A stretch of 64,000 nucleotides of DNA. Source: Methylomicrobium sp035916875. GTDB lineage: Bacteria > Pseudomonadota > Gammaproteobacteria > Methylococcales > Methylomonadaceae. A program made the translations under genes and the position numbers. Position 1 is the stretch's first letter, and each line of letters opens with the position of its first letter. The DNA lies in contig NZ_JAXUHN010000070.1 of assembly GCF_035916875.1 (NCBI RefSeq), positions 22,845-86,844 on the forward strand, read 5' to 3'. Under the pieces are notes generated by a model that searched no databases, was not told the DNA's origin, and saw only the letters and a program-made list of their open reading frames with translations. Shown piece after piece: positions 34,089 through 43,311 of this stretch.

Positions 34089-34397
34089 TTGGATGTACCG
34101 CAAACGATATTGCCGATTTTATGCAAAAAGCATCGCTACGAATTGCTGCGTTTTTTATCGTATCGCGTCAGTTATTCCGAAACGGCTCAAGATCTTTTCC
34201 AGGAAACGTTCATCCGATATGCAGGCTACGACGGCAAAACATCGGTCGAAAATCCGCGTGCGTTTATTTTCCGGATTGCGGCGAACCTAGCGACCGATTA
34301 TTTGCGCGGCCGTCTGCGCCGGTCGGAAGCGGAGCAGCAAGAAGACAGCATCCCGGCCGAAAGTGAAATTCTGGGCTTGCCGGAGTTTCCCTGTTGA
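34089..34397 (+). pseudogene. Truncated FecI-type ECF sigma gene
   Basis: Region 2 of an ECF sigma factor is clear (YELLRFLSYRVSYSETAQDL, FQETFIRYAG, NPRAFIFRIAANLATDYLRG), then the frame ends at LGLPEFPC. Region 4, needed for -35 contact, is gone. The start would be TTG 34089. A 17-base direct repeat (AGCAAGAAGACAGCATC at 34336-34352 and 34435-34451) brackets the break, so a recombination or insertion event removed the rest. There is no anti-sigma gene beside it. Confidence 0.82.
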
Positions 34398-34582
34398 TTT
34401 TCACATTCGGCCGGCTAACGGACGGGTTTTGCAAAGCAAGAAGACAGCATCGTTTCATCGAAGCGGCAAGAGGGATTTGAAACGTCCAGGTCGAGGTCAT
34501 AAACCCCGACTTCGCTTCAGCCGGATAAGGTATGTTGTCACGACCACAAGATTTCCCGCATGATTGAGATATCAAAACGTTA

Positions 34583-34607
34583 GGAACGGGGTTTCAAACC
34601 CCGTCCC
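34583..34607. repeat. REP-like palindrome (GGACGGGTTT family)
   Basis: ACGGGGTTT and AAACCCCGT arms around a single-base loop, in the gap before PepSY protein 3. It is a member of the same palindrome family as 18339-18361. Confidence 0.65.
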
Positions 34608-34644
34608 GCGTGGAAAAGCCAGCCTTCGGTTACAGACTTACACC

Positions 34645-35850
34645 TTATCTATAAATTCTTCTCGATAAATTCGCGATCTTCTTATGCCGCCATCGCACAA
34701 TCCCTGTTCCAAACAATAATACGCAAGCCAATCCCGAAAGGCACACCATCACTCTTCCCGCCATGCCGAACGCCTGTCCGGAATGCAGCGGCCATTGCCA
34801 ATGCGTTAGCACTTCGCCTGCAGTGCCTGCGGTCGGATCGTCCACATCCAGAACCGTGCCGCTGTAGCGGTCAATCACGACGCAACGCCGATGTATCAGG
34901 CTGCCGGTTTGTTCGACATCGTTCTTGCACACGGTAAAGGTTGACGTCGGTTGCGTAGCTCCGTAGATGAAATGGGTGCGTCCGCTGGGATATAAGCGGT
35001 CAGCAATCGCCACCGCATCGGCCATGCCCAACGAGGGTACAGATTCAATGGGAGTGGATTGAAACCAGTAGCGGTAGGTTGCCGGTGAAAACAGCTCTAC
35101 TACCGGCACCACATAGTTAGGTTCGGTGATGTAAATACCGGAAAACAACACCGGCAACAGGACCATAGCCGAATAAACGCCGGCGGTTTTGTGCAAATCG
35201 AACGTCAAGCGCTCGGCGCTGGCCTTGACTTTGATCGTCAACGCCTGCCGCCATTTCCCGGTCAACGGCCACCAGACGATCAGCCCGGTCAGCATCGAAA
35301 GGATGGACAATACACCGATGAGACTGACGATCAATTCGCCGGAGTCGCCCAGAAACAGCGAATAGTGCAGGAAAAAAACAAAGTCGACGAAAGTTTCCGG
35401 GAATGTTTCTTCGGATGACCAACGTAAGCGTTTGCCGATAAACTTGGCCCTATAAGGATCGACAGTGGTCTCCCAAAACTCGGTCGCGCCGCCCGGTATC
35501 GGCACGGCGTAACGTAGCCTAAAGGCGGCTTTAGCGTTGCGCGGATAGGCGGCAAAGGCTTGCTGGGCATCGCTCGGCATCGCGGCGGAACTGGCCGCGA
35601 TGATTGCCGCAAGCGATCGATACGCCGACGTCTCGGACGGCGGTTCGACGGTCATGAGCTCCGGCGTCAGCCATTCATCGATCTCGTCATGAAATACCAG
35701 GATGCTGCCGGTCAGGCCGATCACGGCAAGATAGGCCCCGAACAACAACCCTAGCCAAAGATGGACCTTCAGCCAGAGTTTACGGTGGCGCTTGCGCCGG
35801 GCCAAGCGCGCGTTATCGAGCGTTGCCAATTGCCGAACAGTGATACTCAT
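34645..35850 (-). CDS. PepSY-associated membrane protein (3)
   Basis: This 401-residue protein starts at ATG 35850; a TTG nine codons upstream would overlap the receptor gene. It has four membrane helices (about 30-52, 178-205, 226-250, 360-382) and PepSY-type periplasmic loops. His residues near helices (KVHLWLGLL, VFFLHYSL, DLHKTAGV, HWQWPLHSGQAFG) are family marks and may hold haem or metal. It follows receptor 3 after 10 bases and is probably co-transcribed with it. A relative of its C-terminus survives as a pseudogene at 43312-43662. Confidence 0.86.
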   Translation of the reverse strand: MSITVRQLATLDNARLARRKRHRKLWLKVHLWLGLLFGAYLAVIGLTGSILVFHDEIDEWLTPELMTVEPPSETSAYRSLAAIIAASSAAMPSDAQQAFAAYPRNAKAAFRLRYAVPIPGGATEFWETTVDPYRAKFIGKRLRWSSEETFPETFVDFVFFLHYSLFLGDSGELIVSLIGVLSILSMLTGLIVWWPLTGKWRQALTIKVKASAERLTFDLHKTAGVYSAMVLLPVLFSGIYITEPNYVVPVVELFSPATYRYWFQSTPIESVPSLGMADAVAIADRLYPSGRTHFIYGATQPTSTFTVCKNDVEQTGSLIHRRCVVIDRYSGTVLDVDDPTAGTAGEVLTHWQWPLHSGQAFGMAGRVMVCLSGLACVLLFGTGIVRWRHKKIANLSRRIYR

Positions 35851-35860
35851 CCGGCACCCG

Positions 35861-38323
35861 CTAGAAGCGATACTCAATGCCGCCGTAGACAGTACGGGTC
35901 GCGCCGGGATGGAATTGCGCCTGGTCCGTGCCCCCCGCGTCCCCCATCGTCCAGAGGGTTGCCGCGTAATGCTGATTGGTCAAGTTGCGGCCGTCGACAA
36001 ACAGTTTCCAATGTTTGCCGTCATCCCAACCGATCCGGGCGCCGAGCAAGGCATAAGGTTTTGCGGCCAGCGTATTTTTGTAATCGACCCAGTTGGAGCC
36101 GACGATCCTGGCATTCGGGCCGATGTAGAACCCGCTCGGATGCTGATACAGCGCCTCGACAAAGGCTACGTGCTCCGGTATGCCGGGAATGCGGTTGTCG
36201 CCCAACACCGGGTCGTTGTCGAAGGTGAAGTTGTTCCAGGTGTAGTTGCCGCGCAGACGGATTTGGTCGCCGTTGGCGATCGCATTGATCGGCAGCGAGC
36301 TCTCCAAGCCCAGTTCGACGCCGGAATGCAGGGTCGTGCCGTTGGCGTTCGTCGCGGTAAAATCAGTCGGATTGATAGGATTTGCGATAATCAAATATTC
36401 GTTGTTCACCCAGGCGTGGTAATAAGCCAGATCCCACTCCAAATAATCGGTTTGCCCACGTGTACCGACTTCTACCGTACTGGCTGTTTGCAAATCCTTG
36501 GCGGGAAACAGATCGGCCAGGTTCGCCAATGGCGGCGGTTCCGAACTGCGGCTGACATTGCCGTAAATCTGTGCCTCACGGGTCGCCTGCCAGGTAAAGC
36601 CGAGCTTGGGGTTGGCGCTAAAATAATCCTGATCGGCTTGATTGGTCGTTCCGGCAGCACTGGGGAGGGCGCCCTCGTAGCGTTCATAATTAACATTCCG
36701 CCAGTTCAGCTGCACACCGGCGATCAAGGTAAACTGGTCGGTCAGACGGAGTTGATCCTCCAAATACCCCTCGACATTCAGCCAGCGATCGCGCTCGGCG
36801 TTTCTTAACTGGCCTCGCCGACGATCCGGCAAAGTCGCATAGTTATAATCGTTAATGAACTGCCATTGGGTCAGACCTCCCCATACGACTCTATTATCCA
36901 GACCAAACAGTTTCCTGTTGATCTCATGCCGCCAGTTGAAGCCGGTGTCCTGCCATCTGTCGTGGTTGTAACCGAAGGTATAGTCATAGGCATAATGCTT
37001 GTCCTGGTAATAAGCCCCCACGTCGAACTTGTCGCCGCCATCCAGGAGGATCGAGTGCTTCAGGTCGACGCGGTATAAAGGAAAGCCGCTTGGGAAGGCG
37101 AAACTGTTGTCGTTCTGCTTCGGATTGTCTGCAATTTGTTGCAGGGTCAGCGGCGAAGTCGACAAAAAGTTATGGTTCTGAATATCGAAATACAGGCGCG
37201 TTTCTTGCCTGTCGTTCCAGCGGTAGCCGACGTTGCCGTGACCGTAGAACTGTTCCTGCTTGTTGTTTTCCCGCGTAGTATCGGTGCTCAGGTAGGCAAA
37301 CGAACCGTAGACATCAAAGCCATTGTCGAACACCTTGCCGAAACTCAGCGTCGGATTGACGAAATCGTAGGTGCCCCATTTCATCCCCAAGCGCACGCCT
37401 TCGGCGGTGTAGCCGGTCGGCGTGATCAGGTTGACCGCCCCGCCGAGATTGCTGCCGCCGTACTCCAGCGCGTTGGCGCCTCGATAGATATCGACATGAT
37501 CGAGCGCGAACAAATTGATCGATTCGGTATCCGAGGAGCCGTCTGCGCTGGTGAATGGCATGCCGTTGCGAAGCAATTTGATGCCACGGATGGGCGAGAT
37601 GATCGAATTGGCGTCGGAACCGCGGATTGAAATACGCGACCCGCCCGTGACTCCTGCTTGAGAATCCGCAACATAGACGCCCGGCGCGTTGACAAAGACG
37701 TCGTTGACCGTCAGCGGCGCGCCTTCATAAATTCTCTCGGCATCGATCACGCTCGTCCCGCCGGGAACCTGATTCAATTTGACGCGTGACTCGTCGATCG
37801 ACGGCGTGGTAAGGCTGGGGCTGTCACTGCTGCCATCGCCGGTTTGTCCGGTCACGGTCACGGCGGGCAGGGTGGTAGCGGCCTTCGACTCTAATGGGGT
37901 CTTTGTCGGCGCGGCCAGTTTTTCCAACGTGACGCTGCCGCTGCCGGTTTCCCTGGGTGCCAACCCGCTGCCGGCCAGTAGTTTATGCAGGGCCTGCTCA
38001 GCGCTGTAGCGGCCATTCAAGCCTGGGCTGCTCTGGCCGCGCACCAGATCGGCATTGAACAGCACCTTCTTGCCGCTGGTTTCGGAAAATTGCAGCAGGG
38101 CGCCGGAGAGCGAGCCTTTGGGAATCGCGAAGTCGAAAATCGTCTGGCCGGCGCTGTCAGCCGCCGAGGCCATGGCGGCTTGCGGAGGCATGGCGAACAA
38201 TAGCCCGGTGTAGAAGGCGGAGACGGTCAGGGCCAAGGCGCGCGCCTTGGCCGGGGCGCCATGATGAGGTGGGACGATGCCGTGACGAAGAGGGGAAGGG
38301 TTGCATGTGGTTTTACGGGTCAT
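35861..38323 (-). CDS. TonB-dependent receptor with STN signalling domain (3), FecA-like
   Basis: This 820-residue protein starts at ATG 38323, where AGGAG lies 5 bases before the start; the frame continues 8 codons upstream. It has a long signal region, an STN domain (FDFAIPKGSLSGALLQFSET, SAEQALHKLLAGSGL), a TonB box-like TTLPAVTVTGQ, a plug (RISIRGSDANSII, VDIYRGANALEYGGSNLGGA) and a barrel ending GGIEYRF. The plug motif set (GGSNLGGAVNLITPTG) is closer to FecA-like receptors than to receptors 1 and 2, so the ligand may be a small iron chelate. It belongs with sigma/anti-sigma set 3 (40710-39052), now separated by the higA region. Promoter element G lies 70 bases ahead. Confidence 0.92.
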   Translation of the reverse strand: MTRKTTCNPSPLRHGIVPPHHGAPAKARALALTVSAFYTGLLFAMPPQAAMASAADSAGQTIFDFAIPKGSLSGALLQFSETSGKKVLFNADLVRGQSSPGLNGRYSAEQALHKLLAGSGLAPRETGSGSVTLEKLAAPTKTPLESKAATTLPAVTVTGQTGDGSSDSPSLTTPSIDESRVKLNQVPGGTSVIDAERIYEGAPLTVNDVFVNAPGVYVADSQAGVTGGSRISIRGSDANSIISPIRGIKLLRNGMPFTSADGSSDTESINLFALDHVDIYRGANALEYGGSNLGGAVNLITPTGYTAEGVRLGMKWGTYDFVNPTLSFGKVFDNGFDVYGSFAYLSTDTTRENNKQEQFYGHGNVGYRWNDRQETRLYFDIQNHNFLSTSPLTLQQIADNPKQNDNSFAFPSGFPLYRVDLKHSILLDGGDKFDVGAYYQDKHYAYDYTFGYNHDRWQDTGFNWRHEINRKLFGLDNRVVWGGLTQWQFINDYNYATLPDRRRGQLRNAERDRWLNVEGYLEDQLRLTDQFTLIAGVQLNWRNVNYERYEGALPSAAGTTNQADQDYFSANPKLGFTWQATREAQIYGNVSRSSEPPPLANLADLFPAKDLQTASTVEVGTRGQTDYLEWDLAYYHAWVNNEYLIIANPINPTDFTATNANGTTLHSGVELGLESSLPINAIANGDQIRLRGNYTWNNFTFDNDPVLGDNRIPGIPEHVAFVEALYQHPSGFYIGPNARIVGSNWVDYKNTLAAKPYALLGARIGWDDGKHWKLFVDGRNLTNQHYAATLWTMGDAGGTDQAQFHPGATRTVYGGIEYRF

Positions 38324-38392
38324 TAGTGCTCCTGGGGTTGTTTCCATGTCAGTCGGCTCGCCGTTCGCAGAAGGTAAAACGGCGGCTTGGAG

Positions 38393-38449
38393 TTAATGAC
38401 GAAACAGCCGGAGCGGAGTATCCATGCCGCAGGCAAAAATTTTTTTACT
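38393..38449 (-). promoter_or_regulatory. Iron-regulon promoter element (site G), reading into receptor 3
   Basis: Read on the minus strand: GTAAAAAAATTTTTGCC, then GCGGCATGG, then GTTTCGTCATTAAC (CGTC at 38397-38400). It is more diverged than sites A-E but has the same layout and a leader of about 60 bases. Confidence 0.5.
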
Positions 38450-38536
38450 TTTCTGGCGGGCAAAAGAAAAGGTTTTGCTTCCAAAGATATTTTTTCGCTT
38501 GAAATAAGTATCCAATCGGATACGATCTGTGCTACG

Positions 38537-38765
38537 GATTACACTATCCTGCAAACTGAGACCTTTGCGAAATGGCATGCTTCGCTGCGTGACTTGCGTG
38601 CTAAATCGCCATTTCCAGACGCATCGATGTAGGCGCCTGCTACCGGATTTATTTTGTGTTGAGTAACCGGATGGTTTTAGTTCTGCTGAGGCCGGCGGCG
38701 ACAAATCAACTCAGGATGCCGACATTAAGCGGGCAATCAAATTGTCTCAGGAGATTGAAACATGA
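38537..38765 (+). pseudogene. HigB-type toxin remnant
   Basis: Three frame segments match a RelE/HigB-like killer protein: DYTILQTETFAKWHASLRDL and RAK at the start, YRIYFVLSNRMVLVLL in the middle, and AGGDKSTQDADIKRAIKLSQ then EIET at the end. The region between the first two pieces is deleted and each junction changes frame. No start codon is left near the N-terminus. The final TGA overlaps the antitoxin ATG (ATGA at 38762-38765), the normal toxin-antitoxin junction. Confidence 0.82.
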
Positions 38766-39046
38766 AAGAAAAATTATTGCCTTTCGATATGGTCGCCATG
38801 CTCGATAGCGACGAATCGATCAGTGAATATCTTTCCCAAGTGTTGGCGGATGGCGACAGCGATGAACTGATTCGCGCCTTGGGTTATATCGCCAAAACCA
38901 AGGGCATGGCAAAAGTTGCCGATGCGTCCGGACTTGGCCGGGAAAGCCTTTACAAGGCGCTGGCGCCGGGGGCAAAGCCGCGTTTCGATACAGTGCTGAA
39001 AGTGGTGCGGGCGTTAGGCATCAAGCTGCGCGCGGAGCCGGCTTGA
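38762..39046 (+). CDS. HigA-type antitoxin (orphan)
   Basis: This 94-residue XRE-like DNA-binding antidote protein (TIGR02684-like) carries the helix-turn-helix MAKVADASGLGRESLYKALA followed by KPRFDTVLKVVRALGIKL. It would neutralise a HigB-type toxin and repress its own operon. The toxin gene in front is broken, so this antitoxin has no local partner. The pair sits inside what would otherwise be a fecI-fecR-receptor operon, in opposite orientation, and separates fecR3 from receptor 3. Confidence 0.85.
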   Translation: MKEKLLPFDMVAMLDSDESISEYLSQVLADGDSDELIRALGYIAKTKGMAKVADASGLGRESLYKALAPGAKPRFDTVLKVVRALGIKLRAEPA

Positions 39047-39051
39047 TCGGC

Positions 39052-40020
39052 TCATCTGGCCGACAGCAGCACCAGTCCGCCCGGCAGCTTGCGGACGCTG
39101 ACCGGCAAACTCTGTTCGATGCTGGCAAGCGCCACGTCGGTGTCGGCGATGCCGAAGACGCCGGTGATCGGCAGCTTTTCAATCGCGGCGCTGATGATCA
39201 GGAGTTTACCGGGACGGTAGCGGTCCAGTTCGGCGACGACCTCGGCCAGCGGCCTGTCCTGAAACACCATGCGCCGGCGATGCCAGGCGGCGGCGCGTTG
39301 CAGGTCGATGCGGCCGGCGGGCTCCAGGCGGTCGCCGTTGAATTGCAGGCGTTCCCCTTCTACAAGTCTGCCCTTGACTGCTCCGCTGCGGTTGGTGACC
39401 TTAACCGCATGTTCGAACACGGTCACAAAGGCCGTTTCGCCCTCGCGTTTGACGTCGAAGGCCGTGCCCAGTGCCTGCACCTGGCCGGCTTCGGTCTGGA
39501 CGATGAACGGCCGGCCGGGGTTGGCAGCAACGGTGAAGAAGGCCTCGCCGCTGTGCAGGGTGACGAGCCGACGCTCTGGCGAATAATCCACCGACACCGC
39601 GCTGGCGGTGTTCAACAGCAAGGTCGACCCGTCTTCCAGCGCTACCTGCCGTTGCTGTCCGGTAGCGGAACGGTAATCGGCCAGATAACTGTCGAACTCC
39701 GGGTCAATCAGGCCGACCAACAGCAGCACCGAAGCGGCCAAGGCCAGTCCGGTTCGCCAATGATGCTGTTTGGGACGGAGCGGCCGGATTTTTTGGGGTG
39801 GCGCTGCGGTGTCGGTGCCTAGATCATCCAGGCTCACGCCGTCCAGGCCGTTCCAGAAATCGTTCACCGCGCGCCAGGCGGCGGCATTTTCCGCGCTTTG
39901 CGTCAGCCAGTTCTCGAAGGCGAGCCGTTGCGCTTCGCTGAGCCGGTCTGAGCTCAGTTGGGCCTGCCATTCCATGGCTTCGCGTTCGGCGGCGTTTTGT
40001 TCAGGTTGAGATAGTGTCAT
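39052..40020 (-). CDS. FecR-type anti-sigma factor (copy 3)
   Basis: This 322-residue protein has the FecR layout: N-terminal sigma-binding part (EAMEWQAQLSSDRLSEAQRL, FENWLTQSAENAAAWRAVND), a membrane helix (about 89-107, GLALAASVLLLVGLI), a periplasmic FecR domain (ATGQQRQVALEDGSTLLLNT, GEAFFTVAANPGRPFIVQT, LGTAFDVKREGE) and a C-terminal domain (WHRRRMVFQDRPLAEVVAEL). It lies 165 bases after its sigma gene. The stop is 6 bases from the antitoxin stop of the converging gene. Confidence 0.9.
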   Translation of the reverse strand: MTLSQPEQNAAEREAMEWQAQLSSDRLSEAQRLAFENWLTQSAENAAAWRAVNDFWNGLDGVSLDDLGTDTAAPPQKIRPLRPKQHHWRTGLALAASVLLLVGLIDPEFDSYLADYRSATGQQRQVALEDGSTLLLNTASAVSVDYSPERRLVTLHSGEAFFTVAANPGRPFIVQTEAGQVQALGTAFDVKREGETAFVTVFEHAVKVTNRSGAVKGRLVEGERLQFNGDRLEPAGRIDLQRAAAWHRRRMVFQDRPLAEVVAELDRYRPGKLLIISAAIEKLPITGVFGIADTDVALASIEQSLPVSVRKLPGGLVLLSAR

Positions 40021-40185
40021 GAACGGGGATTATAGCTGAATCATCGGGCGGCCAATATCTTCCTGATATTGGGCCCAAACCAAAGGGAAAAGGAAACTAC
40101 ATTTGACCGGCTTAGACGTCACAGCCCCGCCTAAGCATCCATACCGCCTTAGCGCACGGCCTAAATTTTTTTGAATGCGCGGCAA

Positions 40186-40710
40186 TCAATGGTCTTCCGC
40201 TTCGAGTTCCCGCATGCGCCGCCGGCAATGCTCCATTGCTTTGACGATGTGTTTCAGCACGGTGTTTTCGGCAATGCCCAACTCGCTCATGATTTGCGAA
40301 TAAGGATAGTGTTTAAATTTATGCAGAATGAACACCTCGCGGCAACGCGGCGGCAGTTCGGAAATGGCGAGACGCAGATGGACAAGCTGCTGCCGGCCGT
40401 ATAATTGCCGCTCCAGGCCTGGCGCGGCATCGGCATGGTCCTGCAATTCTTCTTCGTCGGCATGTCGGGCCTGCTCGCGCTGCACCTTGCGCTGGTGATC
40501 GATGGCCAGATTGCCGACGACCTTATACATAAACGCCTTGGGATTGTCGATGCGCTGGCTGGATTCGAATTGCGTCAGCCGAAAAAACGCATCCTGCAAG
40601 ATGTCGGCGGCGACTTCCGGGCAATTGACGCGGTTGACCAGGAAACCGGTCAGTTCGTCGCGGTGTTGCTCGAGCAGTAGAGTAGTAAAGTCTGGCGTGA
40701 ATTTGAACAT
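40186..40710 (-). CDS. ECF sigma factor, FecI type (copy 3)
   Basis: This 174-residue sigma factor starts at ATG 40710 (MFKFTPDFTTLLLEQHRDEL); a further 13 codons upstream are in frame but unsupported. Region 2 is CPEVAADILQDAFFRLTQFE and NLAIDHQRKVQREQ; region 4 is CREVFILHKFKHYPYSQIMS and ELGIAENTVLKHIVKAMEHC. It is the likely activator of receptor 3 and PepSY protein 3. Confidence 0.9.
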   Translation of the reverse strand: MFKFTPDFTTLLLEQHRDELTGFLVNRVNCPEVAADILQDAFFRLTQFESSQRIDNPKAFMYKVVGNLAIDHQRKVQREQARHADEEELQDHADAAPGLERQLYGRQQLVHLRLAISELPPRCREVFILHKFKHYPYSQIMSELGIAENTVLKHIVKAMEHCRRRMRELEAEDH

Positions 40711-41281
40711 GAATGATACTTCGGTCTGGGTTCGGCAAAATAAAGTCAATATTCATGCCAATACCGGCGGCAAACCCGAATGAGGCCGTTAGCCGATCAA
40801 TCCGGGCGTGACCGTTTGCCTTGGGAGTTAAGAAACATGTTTTTAACTCCTCGGTATGCGATTACTTATGAAACGTTTGAAGGTGCATGGTCCTGTGTCC
40901 ATTTCGCTTCGGTAGGTCGGGGTTTGTAACCCCGGCTTAAACGTTTCAAGCCACTTTGCAGTTTCAAAGCGTTGCGGGCGGGTTTGCAAAACCTGCCCGG
41001 CGGCAATCATTGAACTGTGTCATATCACGCATCTTGTGTGTTATCTGATCCAATTTCGATGCGTTCGGGCCCATACAGAGTGTCCTCAAACAGACGCGGC
41101 AGCGCGCCGGATTTGCCGATAAAGTTAGGATGGCGTGTTCAACAGCAACTTAAAAACCTGACTATAGGGGATGGCAAAGTTTTGGCGCAGATATTGCTTT
41201 CTCTTGGGCTGCACTTCGTACCGCGGCGCTTTGACTCGCGAAGCGGGTCCGACTTCCACAGTAAACATCCTGGAATATTCA
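40711..41281. other. Gap between sigma gene 3 and the amidohydrolase gene
   Basis: It contains two GGACGGGTTT-type palindromes (40918-41002) and a TGTGTCATATCAC motif (41017-41029). An in-frame extension of the amidohydrolase frame back to 41171 exists but has no signal-peptide character. No gene was recognised. Confidence 0.5.
40918..41002. repeat. Two REP-like palindromes
   Basis: CGGGGTT-TGT-AACCCCG at 40918-40934, and an imperfect GGGCGGGTTT / AAACCTGCCC pair at 40977-40999, are separated by a short AT-rich spacer holding AAACGTTTCA. They form a doublet like the one at 59739-59828. Confidence 0.65.
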
Positions 41282-42598
41282 ATGAAAAGTCAAACAAATC
41301 TGTTCGATGCGGCCGCCCTGATCGCTGCCGCGTTCTGCTGGGGAGCAATCAGTTTTCAGGCTTGCGCGCATGAAAGCAAATCGGCGAACCCTACGGAAGC
41401 CGACAAATTACCCAAGCCGGCCAAATGCCGAGTATTGACAGCAAACCGGCTGTTTGACGGCTTCGAACTTCATGCTGATTGGGGTGTGTTGCTGATCAAA
41501 GATAAGGTCGCTCAAACTGGCCCGGCGGCGGCAATGAAAAAGTCATGCGCTCGAAAAAACCAGCTGGGCGACGCCACCATTCTGCCGGGTTTCATCGAGT
41601 CGCATGCACACGTCTCGTTCCAGGGCGTGCCTAAAATCACCGTCTTGCGGAACGGCATCACGACGGTTCAAGACACCGGCGGTCCTTTGTCGCCGCCCGA
41701 AGGCGGCGACGGCCGGCTGCGCTTGCTGAGCGTCGGCCCCATCATTCAGGCGCCCGGCGGCTATCCGCTGAACATCTTCGGCGGCGAGGGCGGGCTGGAT
41801 AAAATTGGTTACCCTGTCGCCTCCATAACCGAAGCGGAAAATGTGGTCCAGCAACTGGCCGATGGCGGCGCAACCGCCATCAAGATTGCGTTGGAGCCCG
41901 GCGGCGAACCCGGTGCTCCCTGGATGATGCCGCACGGCGAAAGCCCGGCGCCCGCGGCGCCCTGGACCATCCTTTCCCAGGACATTGTCAATGCGATCGT
42001 AGTTAAGGCGCATGCGCTAAACAGACGGGTCATCGTTCATGTGGGCGAAAACGTCGGGTTTGAGCGCGCACTGAATGCCGGCGTCGACGAATTCGCGCAT
42101 ATGCCTTGCGGGCCAATCAATTCAGGGCTGTTGCAAGAGGCCGCCAATACGCCAGGATTAATCTTTGTGACGACTATCGACACGCTCTCGTCCTGCGTCA
42201 AAGACGGCATCGGCATCCACGCCAATACCGCGCAACTGGCAGCCAAAATCGCCGATTGCGAAGCGGCGACGCCCGGCAAGTGCGCCGGATTTTTGTACGG
42301 CTCCGAAATCGGCCACGACAACGTGCCTTGGGGCATCAACGGCGAAGAGATGCACATGATGCTGCATCTGACCAGCGGCCAGTCGATCGATTTCACCGAC
42401 GTGCTTAACGTGTTCAAGGCGGCGACATCCAAAGCCGGTGAAAATCTCGGCAATCCGCTCCTGGGCACATTGCTGCCGAATGCGCCTGCGGATGTGATTG
42501 CCGTCAAAGGAAATCCGTTAGAACGATTTAAATTGCTGGAGAACCCGGATTTGGTGATTTCTGGCGGACGCGTCGTCGTCAACCATTTTGAAGAATAA
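41282..42598 (+). CDS. Exported amidohydrolase-family protein
   Basis: This 438-residue protein starts at ATG 41282 and has a signal peptide (about residues 1-30, AALIAAAFCWGAISFQACAH). The metal-binding motifs of the amidohydrolase superfamily are present: GFIESHAHVSF, an active-site Lys region (GATAIKIALEPGG), VIVHVGENVGF, DEFAHMPCG and LYGSEIGHDN. The closing PADVIAVKGNPLERFKLLEN is the usual imidazolonepropionase-like tail. It probably hydrolyses an amide or a cyclic compound in the periplasm. The substrate is unknown. It stands alone inside the iron island, so cleavage of a siderophore or its breakdown product is conceivable but unproven. Confidence 0.85.
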   Translation: MKSQTNLFDAAALIAAAFCWGAISFQACAHESKSANPTEADKLPKPAKCRVLTANRLFDGFELHADWGVLLIKDKVAQTGPAAAMKKSCARKNQLGDATILPGFIESHAHVSFQGVPKITVLRNGITTVQDTGGPLSPPEGGDGRLRLLSVGPIIQAPGGYPLNIFGGEGGLDKIGYPVASITEAENVVQQLADGGATAIKIALEPGGEPGAPWMMPHGESPAPAAPWTILSQDIVNAIVVKAHALNRRVIVHVGENVGFERALNAGVDEFAHMPCGPINSGLLQEAANTPGLIFVTTIDTLSSCVKDGIGIHANTAQLAAKIADCEAATPGKCAGFLYGSEIGHDNVPWGINGEEMHMMLHLTSGQSIDFTDVLNVFKAATSKAGENLGNPLLGTLLPNAPADVIAVKGNPLERFKLLENPDLVISGGRVVVNHFEE

Positions 42599-42854
42599 CC
42601 TGAGCCATTAAAACAGGGTCTTGCCGTCAGTTCAAAAATGAAGCGTTGAACAGGGTGATGACGTTCATGCCCGTCAGCAAGATCAGGAAAACATTCGACA
42701 AGCGCTCAAGAAACGGCATCAACAACTTGCCGGTCGTCTTTATGCCCTTGAGGATACCGAGCTTGTCGAAGGTCTTTCTTATTCAGAGTTTCCTAAATGA
42801 CCTCGTTGCATTAATCGATACGCATTAATTGTCGCTGGCTAAGCGGAGCCAAAG

Positions 42855-43213
42855 CCAGTGGTCTTGCCGGCAATCAAGGGCACCGGCTGGCCTCTGTGCC
42901 TCGTCATTCGGGCTGCGTGTGGCTCAAATACGATCAACAAACGGGGCCATTACGCGGCTTGAATTTCGGCACGGGTGTTTACGTCCGGGGGCAGCGCGAA
43001 GGCGACAACGCCAACAGTTTTGAACTGCCCGGTTATGCCCGTTGGGATGCGAGCGCTGGCTATAGCTTTAACTACAAAAAATCAAAGATTACGACGCAGT
43101 TGAATGTGTACAACCTGCTCGACAAGACTTATTACGACCATTCGAGCAACCGAGGCAACATTCGTCCAGGCGAACCGTTGACCTTACTGGGATCGGTACG
43201 GGTTGAGTTCTAA
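42855..43213 (+). pseudogene. C-terminal fragment of a TonB-dependent receptor
   Basis: The barrel end of a siderophore receptor is readable (GNQGHRLASVPRHSGCVWLK, GLNFGTGVYVRGQREGDNAN, TQLNVYNLLDKTYYDHSSNR, LLGSVRVEF and stop). The signal peptide, STN, plug and most strands are missing, and no start codon with a ribosome site precedes it. It resembles the end of receptor 1. It is followed by a PepSY pseudogene on the same strand, like the live receptor-PepSY pairs. Confidence 0.88.
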
Positions 43214-43311
43214 CAAGGGTCGATGAATTCGAACGCCTCCAGACCGGCAGAAAAATTCACCATTGATAGGGCGAAGCCGTATCGGGTGCCGACCGGCTTT
43301 ATACGAAAGGA

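Noticed and set aside
34020..34089. Fur-box-like AT-rich stretch (TTGTTAATGATCC) before the truncated sigma gene
   Set aside because: Too few matches to the 19-base Fur consensus; similar AT-rich stretches occur by chance.
42642..42800. Open frame reading QQDQENIRQALKKRHQQLAG and ending SYSEFPK
   Set aside because: It looks protein-like but has no ATG, GTG or TTG start and no recognised family; it may be a scrap of a lost gene but is too short to call.
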